Source: Cytophagales bacterium
Lineage (GTDB): Bacteria; Bacteroidota; Bacteroidia; Cytophagales; ES-bin-26
Length of the DNA: 28,607 nucleotides
Direction of reading: 5' to 3'
NCBI GenBank assembly: GCA_014379925.1
Contig: JACMKY010000202.1
Location: forward strand, 1 to 28,607
Shown: in pieces, positions 7,715 to 15,641 of the stretch
Layout: each line of letters opens with the position of its first letter
Numbering within the stretch: the stretch's first letter is position 1
Made by a program: the position numbers and the translations under genes
Notes under the pieces: generated by a model
Told to the model about the DNA's origin: nothing
The model's input: only the letters and a program-made list of their open reading frames with translations
The model's database searches: none

Positions 7715-8017
7715 TCAGTCCGCCGACGCTTTTAGCTTGTCGCTCGACTTCACCTTTTCGACGAACACCTTGGCGGGCTTGAAACTGGGTACGTAGTGCT
7801 CTTCGATCACCATAGCGGTGTTTTTGGAGATGTTCCGGGCCGTTTTCCGGGCCCTTTTCTTGTTGACAAAACTGCCGAATCCCCTTACGTAGATGTTTTC
7901 CCCCTTGGACATCGAGTTTTTCACGACCGTGAAAAAAGCCTCGACCGTGCTGGACACGTCGGCCTTGTCAATGCCGGTCTTATCGGCTATTTCCGAAATT
8001 ACTTCTGCCTTCGTCAC
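7715..8017 (-). CDS. HU/IHF-family histone-like DNA-binding protein
   Basis: A 100-residue nucleoid protein that bends and compacts DNA as a dimer. The helical dimerisation half (MTKAEVISEIADKTGIDKAD) is followed by GFGSF (46-50), the DNA-binding beta-arm (about 52-75, RARKTARNISKN), and the closing PSFKPAK motif (77-83). Position on the minus strand, divergent from mutY, follows the common Bacteroidota arrangement with rng downstream. The start codon is GTG at 8017: the frame is closed by a TAA 15-13 nt upstream and has no ATG. HU and IHF subunits cannot be told apart here, so no symbol is given. A promoter-like element lies at 8112-8147. Confidence 0.93.
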   Translation of the reverse strand: MTKAEVISEIADKTGIDKADVSSTVEAFFTVVKNSMSKGENIYVRGFGSFVNKKRARKTARNISKNTAMVIEEHYVPSFKPAKVFVEKVKSSDKLKASAD

Positions 8018-8349
8018 TTTGCTTGAGGTTTAAAGTTTAACACACCCGATGACTCTTCTGAAAGCCCGATATTTCCTTTTGAATGAGACGGTAACGTAAA
8101 AAAACGGAGGACAAAGCTAAACCTTCATTTTCTAACTTAAAAACAAATCCCGAAAATTGTCCGATATTTTCGATTGAGTGCCACGGTAACCGGGACCTCC
8201 GGTGCACCGCACTTCGCGTTCGGGTACGCATCCGGGTGAGTGGTCTGGTAAGTGGACCCGCAATTTCTGAACTAATTGTCTGTAACGTGGTTAAGAAAGA
8301 CAAGGTTTTCTTTCAATCGGTTATTTTACCCTGATCATCCCGTTTTTCT
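8018..8349. other. Divergent intergenic region HU / mutY
   Basis: These 332 bp hold the probable HU promoter (8112-8147, minus) and a 7-bp dyad (CGAAAAT / ATTTTCG near 8151-8172). The mutY-proximal half shows no convincing promoter; TATTTTAC near 8322 is a weak -7 candidate. A minus-strand reading frame at 8037-8303 has no recognisable content and overlaps the HU promoter, so it is not called. Confidence 0.5.
8112..8147 (-). promoter_or_regulatory. Putative HU promoter
   Basis: On the minus strand TAGCTTTG (8112-8119) matches the TAnnTTTG -7 consensus exactly. A TTTG (8144-8147) lies 24 nt upstream, a little further than the usual 19-21. The transcript would have a leader of about 90 nt before the GTG start. 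Confidence 0.5.
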
Positions 8350-9408
8350 TTGGACAAACAGCTCTTCTCCCAGCAGTTGATTGGGTGGTACCAGCGCCAC
8401 CACCGCGACTTGCCGTGGCGGCGCACGAAAAACCCGTACTGCATCTGGCTTTCCGAAATCATTCTGCAACAAACCCGCGTAAAGCAGGGACTTCCGTATT
8501 ACCTCCGGTTTGTGGAAGCCTTTCCCACCGTGCAATCCCTGGCCAACGCCGAAGAGCGGGACGTGTTGCGCTTGTGGCAAGGATTGGGTTATTATTCCCG
8601 CGCCCGCAACCTGCACCAAACGGCCAAACTCGTTGCCAACGAACACCGGGGCGTTTTTCCGGGCCGGTACGCGGAACTGCTGATGTTGAAGGGGGTAGGT
8701 ACCTACACCGCCGCCGCCATTGCTTCGTTTGCCTTCAATGAAAAGACGGCGGTGCTGGACGGCAACGTTTTCCGGGTATTGGCGCGGGTATTCGGCGTGG
8801 AAACCGACATTGCCAGCAACGAAGGAAAGCAGGTGTTTTCCCGACTCGCCACGGACTTGCTCCCCGACGCGCTGACCGACGTCTACAACCAGGCCATTAT
8901 GGAATTCGGGGCGGTGCAGTGCACGCCCGCCACGCCCGACTGCCTGTTCTGTCCCCTCAACCGGGATTGCCAGGCCAACCTGACCGGACGCCAGCACCGC
9001 CTGCCCGTCAAGAAGAAGAAGGGGAACGTCCGGGAACGGTACTTCCATTACCTGGTTCTCCGGCAGGGAGACGCGGTGCACCTGAAGGAGAGACCGGAAA
9101 AAGACATCTGGCGGGGATTGTACGACTTCTACCTCAAAGAAGCCCCGGCGATGCGGACGCTGGACGACCTGGCGGGGGAGGAAGACGTGAAGGAACTGCT
9201 GGCCGCCGCGGTGGTAGAGAAGGAATCAGCCGTTTTCACGCACGTACTGACGCACCAGCGCATCCGGGCGAAGTTCTGGCACCTGCGGTTACCGCCGGGA
9301 GCGTCGCCCGCCGTCGCCGGACCATTGCGCTTTTATTCCCCCCAGGAAATCAACGCGTTGCCCAAGCCGATTTTAATCGCCAATTATTTGAACCGGCCGT
9401 TTTTTTGA
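8350..9408 (+). CDS. mutY: A/G-specific adenine DNA glycosylase MutY
   Basis: MutY removes adenine mispaired with 8-oxoguanine in base excision repair. The 352-residue protein has the HhH-GPD catalytic domain with Glu36 (WLSEIILQQTRV), the helix-hairpin-helix LMLKGVGTYTAAAIA (111-125) and catalytic Asp137 (VLDGNVFR). The 4Fe-4S ligands Cys191, Cys198, Cys201 and Cys207 keep the C-x6-C-x2-C-x5-C spacing. A C-terminal NUDIX-like domain (about 225-350) recognises 8-oxoG. The start is TTG at 8350; a TGA lies six codons upstream in frame with no ATG between, and the family N-terminus (LIGWYQRHHRDLPWR) begins soon after. The mutY-ssb-gldE order is a typical Bacteroidota neighbourhood. Confidence 0.96.
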   Translation: MDKQLFSQQLIGWYQRHHRDLPWRRTKNPYCIWLSEIILQQTRVKQGLPYYLRFVEAFPTVQSLANAEERDVLRLWQGLGYYSRARNLHQTAKLVANEHRGVFPGRYAELLMLKGVGTYTAAAIASFAFNEKTAVLDGNVFRVLARVFGVETDIASNEGKQVFSRLATDLLPDALTDVYNQAIMEFGAVQCTPATPDCLFCPLNRDCQANLTGRQHRLPVKKKKGNVRERYFHYLVLRQGDAVHLKERPEKDIWRGLYDFYLKEAPAMRTLDDLAGEEDVKELLAAAVVEKESAVFTHVLTHQRIRAKFWHLRLPPGASPAVAGPLRFYSPQEINALPKPILIANYLNRPFF

Positions 9409-9417
9409 TTATCTTGG
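9387..9417 (+). promoter_or_regulatory. Putative ssb promoter inside the mutY 3' end
   Basis: TTTG at 9387-9390, a 19-nt spacer, then TATCTTGG at 9410-9417, which is one mismatch from TAnnTTTG. The -33 element lies within the last codons of mutY. The resulting leader would be about 70 nt. Confidence 0.45.
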
Positions 9418-9494
9418 GACCTTTGCAAACCTTGTCCGGGCGGCTGGTTACCTCTTCCACCATTCTCCAACTTCTAAACCCAAAGCGTACGATT

Positions 9495-9944
9495 ATGGCC
9501 GGTGTAAACAAAGTAATTCTGGTGGGCAATCTGGGCAAGGACCCGGAAGTGCGGCACCTGGAAGCCGATAAGAAGGTTGCCAAATTTACCCTGGCCACCA
9601 CCGAAGCATACCGGGACCGGAACGGACAGCGCGTTGAGAACACGGAATGGCACCACGTGGAATTCTGGGGACCCGTCACCGAAGTGATCGAGAAATACCT
9701 CAAGAAGGGAAGCCAGGTGTACGTGGAAGGAAAACTCCGCACCCGTTCTTACGAAGACAAGGAAGGCGTGAAGAAGTACGTGACGGAAGTGATCGGTCAG
9801 AACCTAACCCTGATCGGTGGTAAACCCTCCGAAGGCGAAGGCACGGGCGGGTACGGTGAAACAACCGCCAAGGGCGGCCGGGTGAACGAGTCCGCTCCGT
9901 CATCCGTGGTAGCCGACAACGACGCGGATGATCTGCCCTTCTGA
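9495..9944 (+). CDS. ssb: Single-stranded DNA-binding protein
   Basis: A 149-residue SSB for replication, recombination and repair. The OB fold covers about residues 1-110 with the usual start GVNKVILVGNLGKDPEVRHL and the conserved NTEWHHVEFWGPVTEVIEKYLKKG stretch (described here by its ends, N42 to G66 approximately). A short Gly/Ser/Asp-rich linker leads to the acidic tip DADDLPF, which recruits partner proteins. Length is slightly shorter than E. coli SSB (178 residues). The ATG at 9495 is the only start that gives the OB-fold N-terminus. It follows mutY by 86 bp and precedes gldE by 35 bp. Confidence 0.97.
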   Translation: MAGVNKVILVGNLGKDPEVRHLEADKKVAKFTLATTEAYRDRNGQRVENTEWHHVEFWGPVTEVIEKYLKKGSQVYVEGKLRTRSYEDKEGVKKYVTEVIGQNLTLIGGKPSEGEGTGGYGETTAKGGRVNESAPSSVVADNDADDLPF

Positions 9945-9979
9945 CCGGGCGGATTGACCCTCACGCAACGAAACCGATT

Positions 9980-11398
9980 TTGGAAACCACCCTCGATACC
10001 GGCGACCCTCTTTCGCGCTGGCTGCTTCCGTGGCAGCCGTTCAGCGAGGTGTCGCTACCGGCAACGGCCAACGGAACGCTGCTGCCGGTAGCACCGGTAC
10101 CCCTCCTTCTGGCCTCCGTTCTGGTCGGGCTGCTGATCCTCTCGGCGGTCATCTCCGGGGCGGAGGTCGCTTTTTTCTCCTTGTCGGCCGACGAACGCGC
10201 CCGGTGCCGCCAGGGGGACGACCGGGGCGTTCGGATCGCCGCTCTCCTGGACAACCCCGGCCATTTGCTGGCCATCCTGCTGATCGGAAACTACTTCTTC
10301 AATTTTCTGTTCGTTCTCCTGGCGGCCTACCTGACCCGGGGCGCACTCGGTCAGGTGGGCCCGCAAGGAGCCGCCCTGGCGGTTGCCGTCACCCTGCTGT
10401 TGGTCTTTCTGGGCGAAATCACGCCCAAGGCCTACGCCCGTCCGGGGCGTCTCCGCTTCGCGCGGCAGACGGTACGTCTGGTGGAGGCACTCTCGGTTGG
10501 CTTCCAACCGTTGGCGTGGCTGCTGCTGAGGCTGAGCAAGGCGGTGGAGGAGCGGGCGCAGCGCAAGGGATACAAAATGACGGTGGAGGACCTTAACCTG
10601 GCGCTGGAAACGACTACCGGCGGACCCACCACGGAGGAAGAAAAGGAAATCCTGAAGGGAATCGTCAATTTTGGTACCATCTCGGCCAAACAGATTATGC
10701 GCTCCCGGATGGACATCACGGCCTTTGACGTGCAAAAGAACTTCCACGAACTGATGGATAAAATCAACAAGTTCGGCTATTCGCGCATCCCCGTCTACCG
10801 CGACACCATTGACCGCGTCGAAGGAATCTTGTACATCAAGGAACTACTGCCCTACCTCGACCAGGACGAACGTTTTGAGTGGCAGAAGTTGTTGCGGCCC
10901 GGCTTTTTCATTCCCGAAAACAAAAAGATCGATGACCTGCTGTACGACTTTCAGGAAAAGCGCGTTCACATGGCCATTGTGGTGGATGAATACGGAGGCA
11001 CCAGTGGATTGATTACGCTGGAGGACATCATCGAGGAAATTGTGGGCGAAATCCACGATGAGTTCGACGAAGACGACCGGCTCTACAGCCGGGTGGATGA
11101 CCGGACGTACCTGTTCGAAGGCAAAATCTCAATCAACGATTTTTGCAAGGTGTTGGAGGTAGACGGCAGCGTTTTCGACGAAGCGAGGGGAGAAAGCGAA
11201 TCCCTGGCGGGGCTCTTGCTGGAGTTGTTTTCCCGGCTTCCGCGCTCCGACGAACAAATCAGCTACCGGTCTTTCACCTTCCGCGTAATGTCGGTGGATG
11301 CCAAGAAGATCCGGAAAGTGAAGGTACAGATCGGACAACCGGACAAAACGCCCCGTTCCGACGCGGTGGCTCACAAAGCGAGAAGGGCAAATGGGTAA
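9980..11398 (+). CDS. gldE: GldE-like CNNM/CBS-domain membrane protein
   Basis: A 472-residue membrane protein of the CNNM/CorC (old hemolysin C) family. Hydrophobic segments at about 38-62, 92-118, 125-147 and 160-180 form the CNNM transmembrane domain (SAVISGAEVAFFSLS is characteristic). A CBS pair lies at about 240-365 (ending VVDEYGGTSGLITLEDIIEEIVGEI), and a CorC/HlyC transporter-associated domain at about 375-455. In flavobacteria GldE, coded beside gldD, supports gliding and type IX secretion; here the symbol rests on the mutY-ssb context. gldD does not follow; secA does. The start is TTG at 9980: no ATG or GTG lies between it and an in-frame stop at 9929. A Mg2+/Co2+ efflux paralogue remains possible. 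Confidence 0.85.
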   Translation: METTLDTGDPLSRWLLPWQPFSEVSLPATANGTLLPVAPVPLLLASVLVGLLILSAVISGAEVAFFSLSADERARCRQGDDRGVRIAALLDNPGHLLAILLIGNYFFNFLFVLLAAYLTRGALGQVGPQGAALAVAVTLLLVFLGEITPKAYARPGRLRFARQTVRLVEALSVGFQPLAWLLLRLSKAVEERAQRKGYKMTVEDLNLALETTTGGPTTEEEKEILKGIVNFGTISAKQIMRSRMDITAFDVQKNFHELMDKINKFGYSRIPVYRDTIDRVEGILYIKELLPYLDQDERFEWQKLLRPGFFIPENKKIDDLLYDFQEKRVHMAIVVDEYGGTSGLITLEDIIEEIVGEIHDEFDEDDRLYSRVDDRTYLFEGKISINDFCKVLEVDGSVFDEARGESESLAGLLLELFSRLPRSDEQISYRSFTFRVMSVDAKKIRKVKVQIGQPDKTPRSDAVAHKARRANG

Positions 11399-11461
11399 GG
11401 GGCGATCGTCAATGGCGGATAATCCAGAATGATGATTCGTGGGATGATTCCTGAATCGTCG

Positions 11462-11524
11462 ATGGTGGACCACTGGCTGTCGACGGGGGACTGTCCACCA
11501 TTACCCGAAAAAAAATTAAATTTG
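11462..11524 (+). promoter_or_regulatory. Putative secA promoter with overlapping dyad
   Basis: TAAATTTG (11517-11524) matches TAnnTTTG exactly and lies 60 bp before the secA ATG. No TTTG stands at -33; instead that position is covered by the right arm of a perfect 9-bp inverted repeat (ATGGTGGAC 11462-11470, GTCCACCAT 11493-11501, 22-bp spacing), a possible regulator site or the gldE 3' hairpin. Confidence 0.4.
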
Positions 11525-11583
11525 CGGAAAGGACGCTGCCGGAGCGGCGCCCTCACCAACTGGCATTCTCAAAGCATTCACGT

Positions 11584-14500
11584 ATGTTGAGTATAATCAC
11601 CAAGCTGTTCGGAACAAAGTCGGACCGGGATATCAAAGTCCTGACGCCCTACGTGGCAAGAACCAATGAAGCGCACGCCCAGCTTACGTCGCTTTCGGAC
11701 GACGAGCTGCGGGAGAAGACCCGGGAACTGCGCGGGTTGATTGGGGAGCGTCTGAAGGAGTCGGACGATACGCTGGCCTCGCTCCGGGCCAAAATCGAGG
11801 AAAATCCTGAACTCGATATCAACGAGAAGGAAGGTGTTTTCAATCAGATTGACAAGCTGGAGACGGAACGCAACAAGCAGCTGGAAGTAGTCCTGCTCGA
11901 AATCCTGCCCCCCGCTTTTGCCCTCATCAAGGAGACGGCCCGCCGCTTCAAGGAAGTCGGCCGGTTGGAAGTGACTGCCACGCCGCACGACCGGGCCCTG
12001 GCCGTCCGCAAGAAGAACGTGGAAATCACGGGCGACCGGGCCACCTGGCACAACCGGTGGATGGCCGCGGGCAACGAGATCGTCTGGGACATGCTCCACT
12101 ACGACGTGCAGCTCATCGGCGGGGTGGTGCTCCACCAGGGTAAGATCGCGGAAATGGCGACGGGCGAAGGAAAAACGCTGGTGGCCACGTTGCCGGCCTT
12201 TCTCAACGCCCTGGCCGGCAAGGGAGTGCACATCGTGACCGTCAACGATTACCTGGCCAAGCGCGACTCCGAGTGGATGGCTCCGCTGTTTGAATTCCAC
12301 GGCATGCTGGTGGATTGCATCGACAAGCACGAGCCCAATACCCAAGCCCGCCGAAATGCCTACCTGGCCGACGTCACTTACGGTACCAACAACGAATTCG
12401 GGTTCGATTACCTGCGCGATAACATGGCCCGCAGCCCCGAGGACCTGGTGCAGCGCAAACACCACTACGCCATGGTGGACGAGGTGGATTCGGTCCTGAT
12501 CGACGACGCCCGGACGCCCCTCATCATCTCCGGCCCCATTCCCCGCGGCGACGAGCACGAATTTTACGAGCTCAAACCCCGCGTGTCGCGGGTGGTGGAC
12601 GCGCAACGGAAGATAATCAACGAATTCCTCAACGAGGCAAGAAAGAAGATCGCCGCCGGGGACGAGGGCGAAAAAGGGGGAGGATTGGCCCTGTTCCGGG
12701 CGTACCGGGGCTTGCCCAAGAGCAAGCCCCTCATCAAGTTCCTGAGCGAGACGGGCAACCGGACCGCGATGCAGAAAACCGAGAACTACTACCTGCAGGA
12801 TCACAGCAAAATGATGCCGGAAGCGGATGCGCCCCTGTACTTCACCATCGACGAGAAAAACAACCAAATCGACCTCACCGAGAAGGGCATCGACTTCATT
12901 ACCGGGGAGGGGGAGGATCCGAGCCTGTTCATTCTGCCCGACATCGGCGGGGAGATTGCCAACATCGAGAATGACCGGGTCCTTTCCGACCAGGACCGAC
13001 TGCACCGCAAAGAGACTTTGATCTCGGATTATACCGTTAAGACGCAGCGCATTCACACCATCAACCAGTTGCTGAAGGCGTATACGCTCTTCGAAAAGGA
13101 CGACGAATACATCATTGTGGAGGGAAAGGTGAAGATCGTCGATGAGCAGACGGGCCGGGTGATGGAGGGCCGCCGCTACTCCGACGGTCTGCACCAGGCC
13201 ATTGAGGCCAAAGAGAACGTGAAAGTGGAAGAAGCCACCCAGACTTACGCCACGGTTACCCTGCAAAACTATTTCCGGATGTACCACAAGCTGGCCGGTA
13301 TGACGGGTACGGCCGAGACGGAGGCGGGCGAATTCTGGGAAATCTACAAGCTAGACGTAGTGGTGATTCCCACCAACAAGCCCAGTGTTCGCAAGGACCA
13401 GGAGGACAAGGTGTTCAAGACGGTGCGGGAGAAGTATAACGCGGTGGCCGACGAGATTGTAAGCCTGACCGAAGGGGGCCGCCCGGTGCTGGTGGGCACC
13501 ACTTCGGTGGAAATCTCCGAACTCCTCAGCCGCATGCTGGCCATCCGCAAAATCAAGCACCAGGTGCTCAACGCCAAGTTCCACCAAAAAGAGGCCGAAG
13601 TCGTTGCCGAAGCCGGCAAGCCCGCCACGGTAACCATCGCCACCAACATGGCCGGCCGGGGTACGGACATCAAGCTGACGCCCGAATCGAGGTCGGCCGG
13701 CGGGTTGGCCATCGTGGGTACGGAACGGCACGAATCGCGGCGGGTGGACCGTCAGTTGCGGGGCCGCTCCGGTCGCCAGGGCGACCCGGGTACCTCCCAG
13801 TTCTTCGTGAGCCTGGAAGATAACCTGATGCGCTTGTTTGGTTCGGACCGCATCGCTAAGTGGATGGACCGGATGGGCCTGGAAGAGGGGGAGGTGATCG
13901 AGCATTCCATGATCACCAAGTCCATTGAAAGGGCGCAGAAGAAGGTGGAAGAAAACAATTTCGGCATCCGAAAGCGCTTGCTGGAATACGACGACGTGAT
14001 GAACTACCAGCGCGAAGCGATCTATACCCGCCGCCGCAACGCGCTCTTCGGCGATCGCCTGGCCCTGGATACCGCCAACACCCTCTACGATACCTGCGAA
14101 GACCTGATCAACAACCACCAGGGCGAATACGACAACCTCAAGCTGGCAGTAATCAGCGTGCTGGGCCTCGATACCCGAATTACCCGGGAGGAATTCGAAA
14201 AGCCCAACGTAGCCCAGTTGACGGTTACGCTGTACCGCGAGGCCGATGGGCATTACCGGGAGAAAAATCAGCGGATCGCTGCCCAAGCCCTGCCCGTTTT
14301 GAAGGATGTACTGACGCAGAAGGGAACGACGGTGGAGGAAATTGTGGTTCCCTTCGGGGAAGGATTGCGTCAGATGGGGGTGGTGGCGAACTTGCGAAAA
14401 ACCGTGGAAACCGAAGGCCGGGAACTGACCCGGGAGATGGAAAAGGCCATCACGCTCGCCATCATCGACCAGGAATGGAAAGAACACCTCCGCGACATGG

Positions 14501-14955
14501 ATGACTTGAAACAATCGGTCCAGAATGCGGTGTTCGAGCAAAAGGATCCCCTGCTGGTGTACAAGTTCGAGTCGGTGGAGTTGTTCAAACGCTTCGTGAG
14601 CCGGGTCAACCAGGACACCATTTCCTTCCTGATGAAGGCTGACATTCCCACCCAGAATCCGGGCCAGAATCCGGAACCGGGGCGGGAAGCCCCCCGTCAG
14701 CCGAAGCGCGTTCCTCCCGCGCCCAAGCTGCAGACCAACAAGGCCGAAGCCGCCTCCACGCTCGCCGAAGACCACGAAACGACCGCGCTGACGCTCCCGC
14801 CGCCGGAGAAGACTGCTCCCCTCCGTTCGGACAAGATCGCCAACCGCAACGACCGCGTATCCGTGCAGTACCGCGACGGCCGGGTGAAGCGCGATGTGAA
14901 ATACAAGACTGTGGAGGAGGATGTCCGCAATAACCGTTGCGTTCTGATCGAATAG
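11584..14955 (+). CDS. secA: Preprotein translocase motor SecA
   Basis: SecA is the cytoplasmic ATPase that drives proteins through SecYEG. The 1123-residue protein is long, as usual in Bacteroidota. Visible parts are the Walker A MATGEGKTLVA (191-201), DEAD-like VDEVDSVLIDDARTPLIISG (from about residue 298), the preprotein cross-linking domain with an insert (about 310-460), the YSDGLHQAIEAKE helicase linker, the second ATPase fold with GTTSVEISELLS and IATNMAGRGTDI, the SGRQGDPG arginine-finger motif, and the helical scaffold/wing domain. The C-terminus is a Pro-rich linker then VKYKTVEEDVRNNRCVLIE; the zinc-binding SEC-C motif (CxCxSGxxxxxCC/H) is absent. ATG at 11584. A SPOR lipoprotein follows after 10 bp. 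Confidence 0.98.
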   Translation: MLSIITKLFGTKSDRDIKVLTPYVARTNEAHAQLTSLSDDELREKTRELRGLIGERLKESDDTLASLRAKIEENPELDINEKEGVFNQIDKLETERNKQLEVVLLEILPPAFALIKETARRFKEVGRLEVTATPHDRALAVRKKNVEITGDRATWHNRWMAAGNEIVWDMLHYDVQLIGGVVLHQGKIAEMATGEGKTLVATLPAFLNALAGKGVHIVTVNDYLAKRDSEWMAPLFEFHGMLVDCIDKHEPNTQARRNAYLADVTYGTNNEFGFDYLRDNMARSPEDLVQRKHHYAMVDEVDSVLIDDARTPLIISGPIPRGDEHEFYELKPRVSRVVDAQRKIINEFLNEARKKIAAGDEGEKGGGLALFRAYRGLPKSKPLIKFLSETGNRTAMQKTENYYLQDHSKMMPEADAPLYFTIDEKNNQIDLTEKGIDFITGEGEDPSLFILPDIGGEIANIENDRVLSDQDRLHRKETLISDYTVKTQRIHTINQLLKAYTLFEKDDEYIIVEGKVKIVDEQTGRVMEGRRYSDGLHQAIEAKENVKVEEATQTYATVTLQNYFRMYHKLAGMTGTAETEAGEFWEIYKLDVVVIPTNKPSVRKDQEDKVFKTVREKYNAVADEIVSLTEGGRPVLVGTTSVEISELLSRMLAIRKIKHQVLNAKFHQKEAEVVAEAGKPATVTIATNMAGRGTDIKLTPESRSAGGLAIVGTERHESRRVDRQLRGRSGRQGDPGTSQFFVSLEDNLMRLFGSDRIAKWMDRMGLEEGEVIEHSMITKSIERAQKKVEENNFGIRKRLLEYDDVMNYQREAIYTRRRNALFGDRLALDTANTLYDTCEDLINNHQGEYDNLKLAVISVLGLDTRITREEFEKPNVAQLTVTLYREADGHYREKNQRIAAQALPVLKDVLTQKGTTVEEIVVPFGEGLRQMGVVANLRKTVETEGRELTREMEKAITLAIIDQEWKEHLRDMDDLKQSVQNAVFEQKDPLLVYKFESVELFKRFVSRVNQDTISFLMKADIPTQNPGQNPEPGREAPRQPKRVPPAPKLQTNKAEAASTLAEDHETTALTLPPPEKTAPLRSDKIANRNDRVSVQYRDGRVKRDVKYKTVEEDVRNNRCVLIE

Positions 14956-14959
14956 GAGG
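14954..14959 (+). promoter_or_regulatory. Shine-Dalgarno AGGAGG overlapping the secA stop codon
   Basis: AGGAGG begins within the TAG stop of secA and ends 6 nt before the ATG of the SPOR lipoprotein, an ideal spacing. Bacteroidota ribosomes mostly ignore such sites because the anti-SD is sequestered, so a perfect one at a coupled junction stands out. Confidence 0.6.
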
Positions 14960-14965
14960 ATAGCC

Positions 14966-15499
14966 ATGAAGAAAGGACTTTGGGTTATTGCCGTACTGGC
15001 GCTGCTGGCGGCTTGCGGCCGGAAGACGACGCCCACCATCAGCAGCACCTCCGACATCAACCGGTTTCAGGAGGACCTGTCGGCCGTGCGGCCCAAATAC
15101 GGGGTGGCGACGGGAAATCCCACGGAAGCGAAGCCGGAAAAACCCGGCGGGTCCGTTGTCGGGAAAAGTAGCCTGGACGTGACCCGGAAAGTGGATGCCC
15201 TGCTCGATACGATGGCGGTGCGCAATAAGAACATTCGGTATGCCCAGGGTTACCGCGTTCAGATCTACGTGGGCAGCAACCGCCAGGAGGCGGAGACGGT
15301 TAAGACGGCCGCTTATCAATTGTTTCCCGACCTCAAACCCTACCTGATCTACGCCCAGCCCGTTTACCGGGTAAAAGCCGGCGATTTTCTGGACCGGGTG
15401 GAAGCGGAAAAATACTACGTGGGCTTCAAAGCGCAGTACCCGAACGCCATCGTGGTTCCGGACCGGGTAGAACTCCGGCGGAACGGGGCCGGGAATTAA
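14966..15499 (+). CDS. SPOR-domain lipoprotein
   Basis: A 177-residue lipoprotein. Residues 1-16 are a signal peptide ending in the lipobox LAAC with Cys17 as the lipidated residue. A low-complexity linker (about 20-85) leads to a SPOR domain at 94-168, starting YRVQIYVGSNRQEAE, with the second half VYRVKAGDFLDRVEAEKYYV. SPOR domains bind denuded peptidoglycan glycans, usually at division sites, so a role in cell-wall binding in the periplasm is likely. It is coupled to secA by a 10-bp gap with a strong Shine-Dalgarno, so it is almost surely cotranscribed. The functional link to SecA is unknown. Confidence 0.88.
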   Translation: MKKGLWVIAVLALLAACGRKTTPTISSTSDINRFQEDLSAVRPKYGVATGNPTEAKPEKPGGSVVGKSSLDVTRKVDALLDTMAVRNKNIRYAQGYRVQIYVGSNRQEAETVKTAAYQLFPDLKPYLIYAQPVYRVKAGDFLDRVEAEKYYVGFKAQYPNAIVVPDRVELRRNGAGN

Positions 15500-15567
15500 A
15501 AAGCGGTCGGATCTACCCCGTTGACAAACCCGTTTTTTGTTGCTTTTTCTTTTTTAACCATCAGTAT

Positions 15568-15612
15568 GAAAAGCCATTGTCAGCCAGTTCTACCGCCTGA
15601 CAATGGCTTTTC
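15568..15612. repeat. 16-bp perfect inverted repeat upstream of gmd
   Basis: GAAAAGCCATTGTCAG (15568-15583) and CTGACAATGGCTTTTC (15597-15612) pair perfectly around a 13-nt loop. The stem ends 29 nt before the gmd ATG and has no T-tract after it on either strand; a T-rich run lies upstream (about 15532-15555). It could be an mRNA 3' stabiliser for the SPOR gene, a weak terminator, or a gmd leader structure. Confidence 0.75.
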
Positions 15613-15641
15613 GTACCCCACTCTCTGACTGAACCAACCCA

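Noticed and set aside
8037..8303. An 88-codon minus-strand frame between HU and mutY
   Set aside because: It overlaps the probable HU promoter and has no recognisable protein features.
11578..15060. Two 569-codon open frames on the minus strand opposite secA (11578-13287 and 13351-15060)
   Set aside because: They are antisense shadows of a clear SecA gene in GC-rich DNA and show no domain-like sequence.
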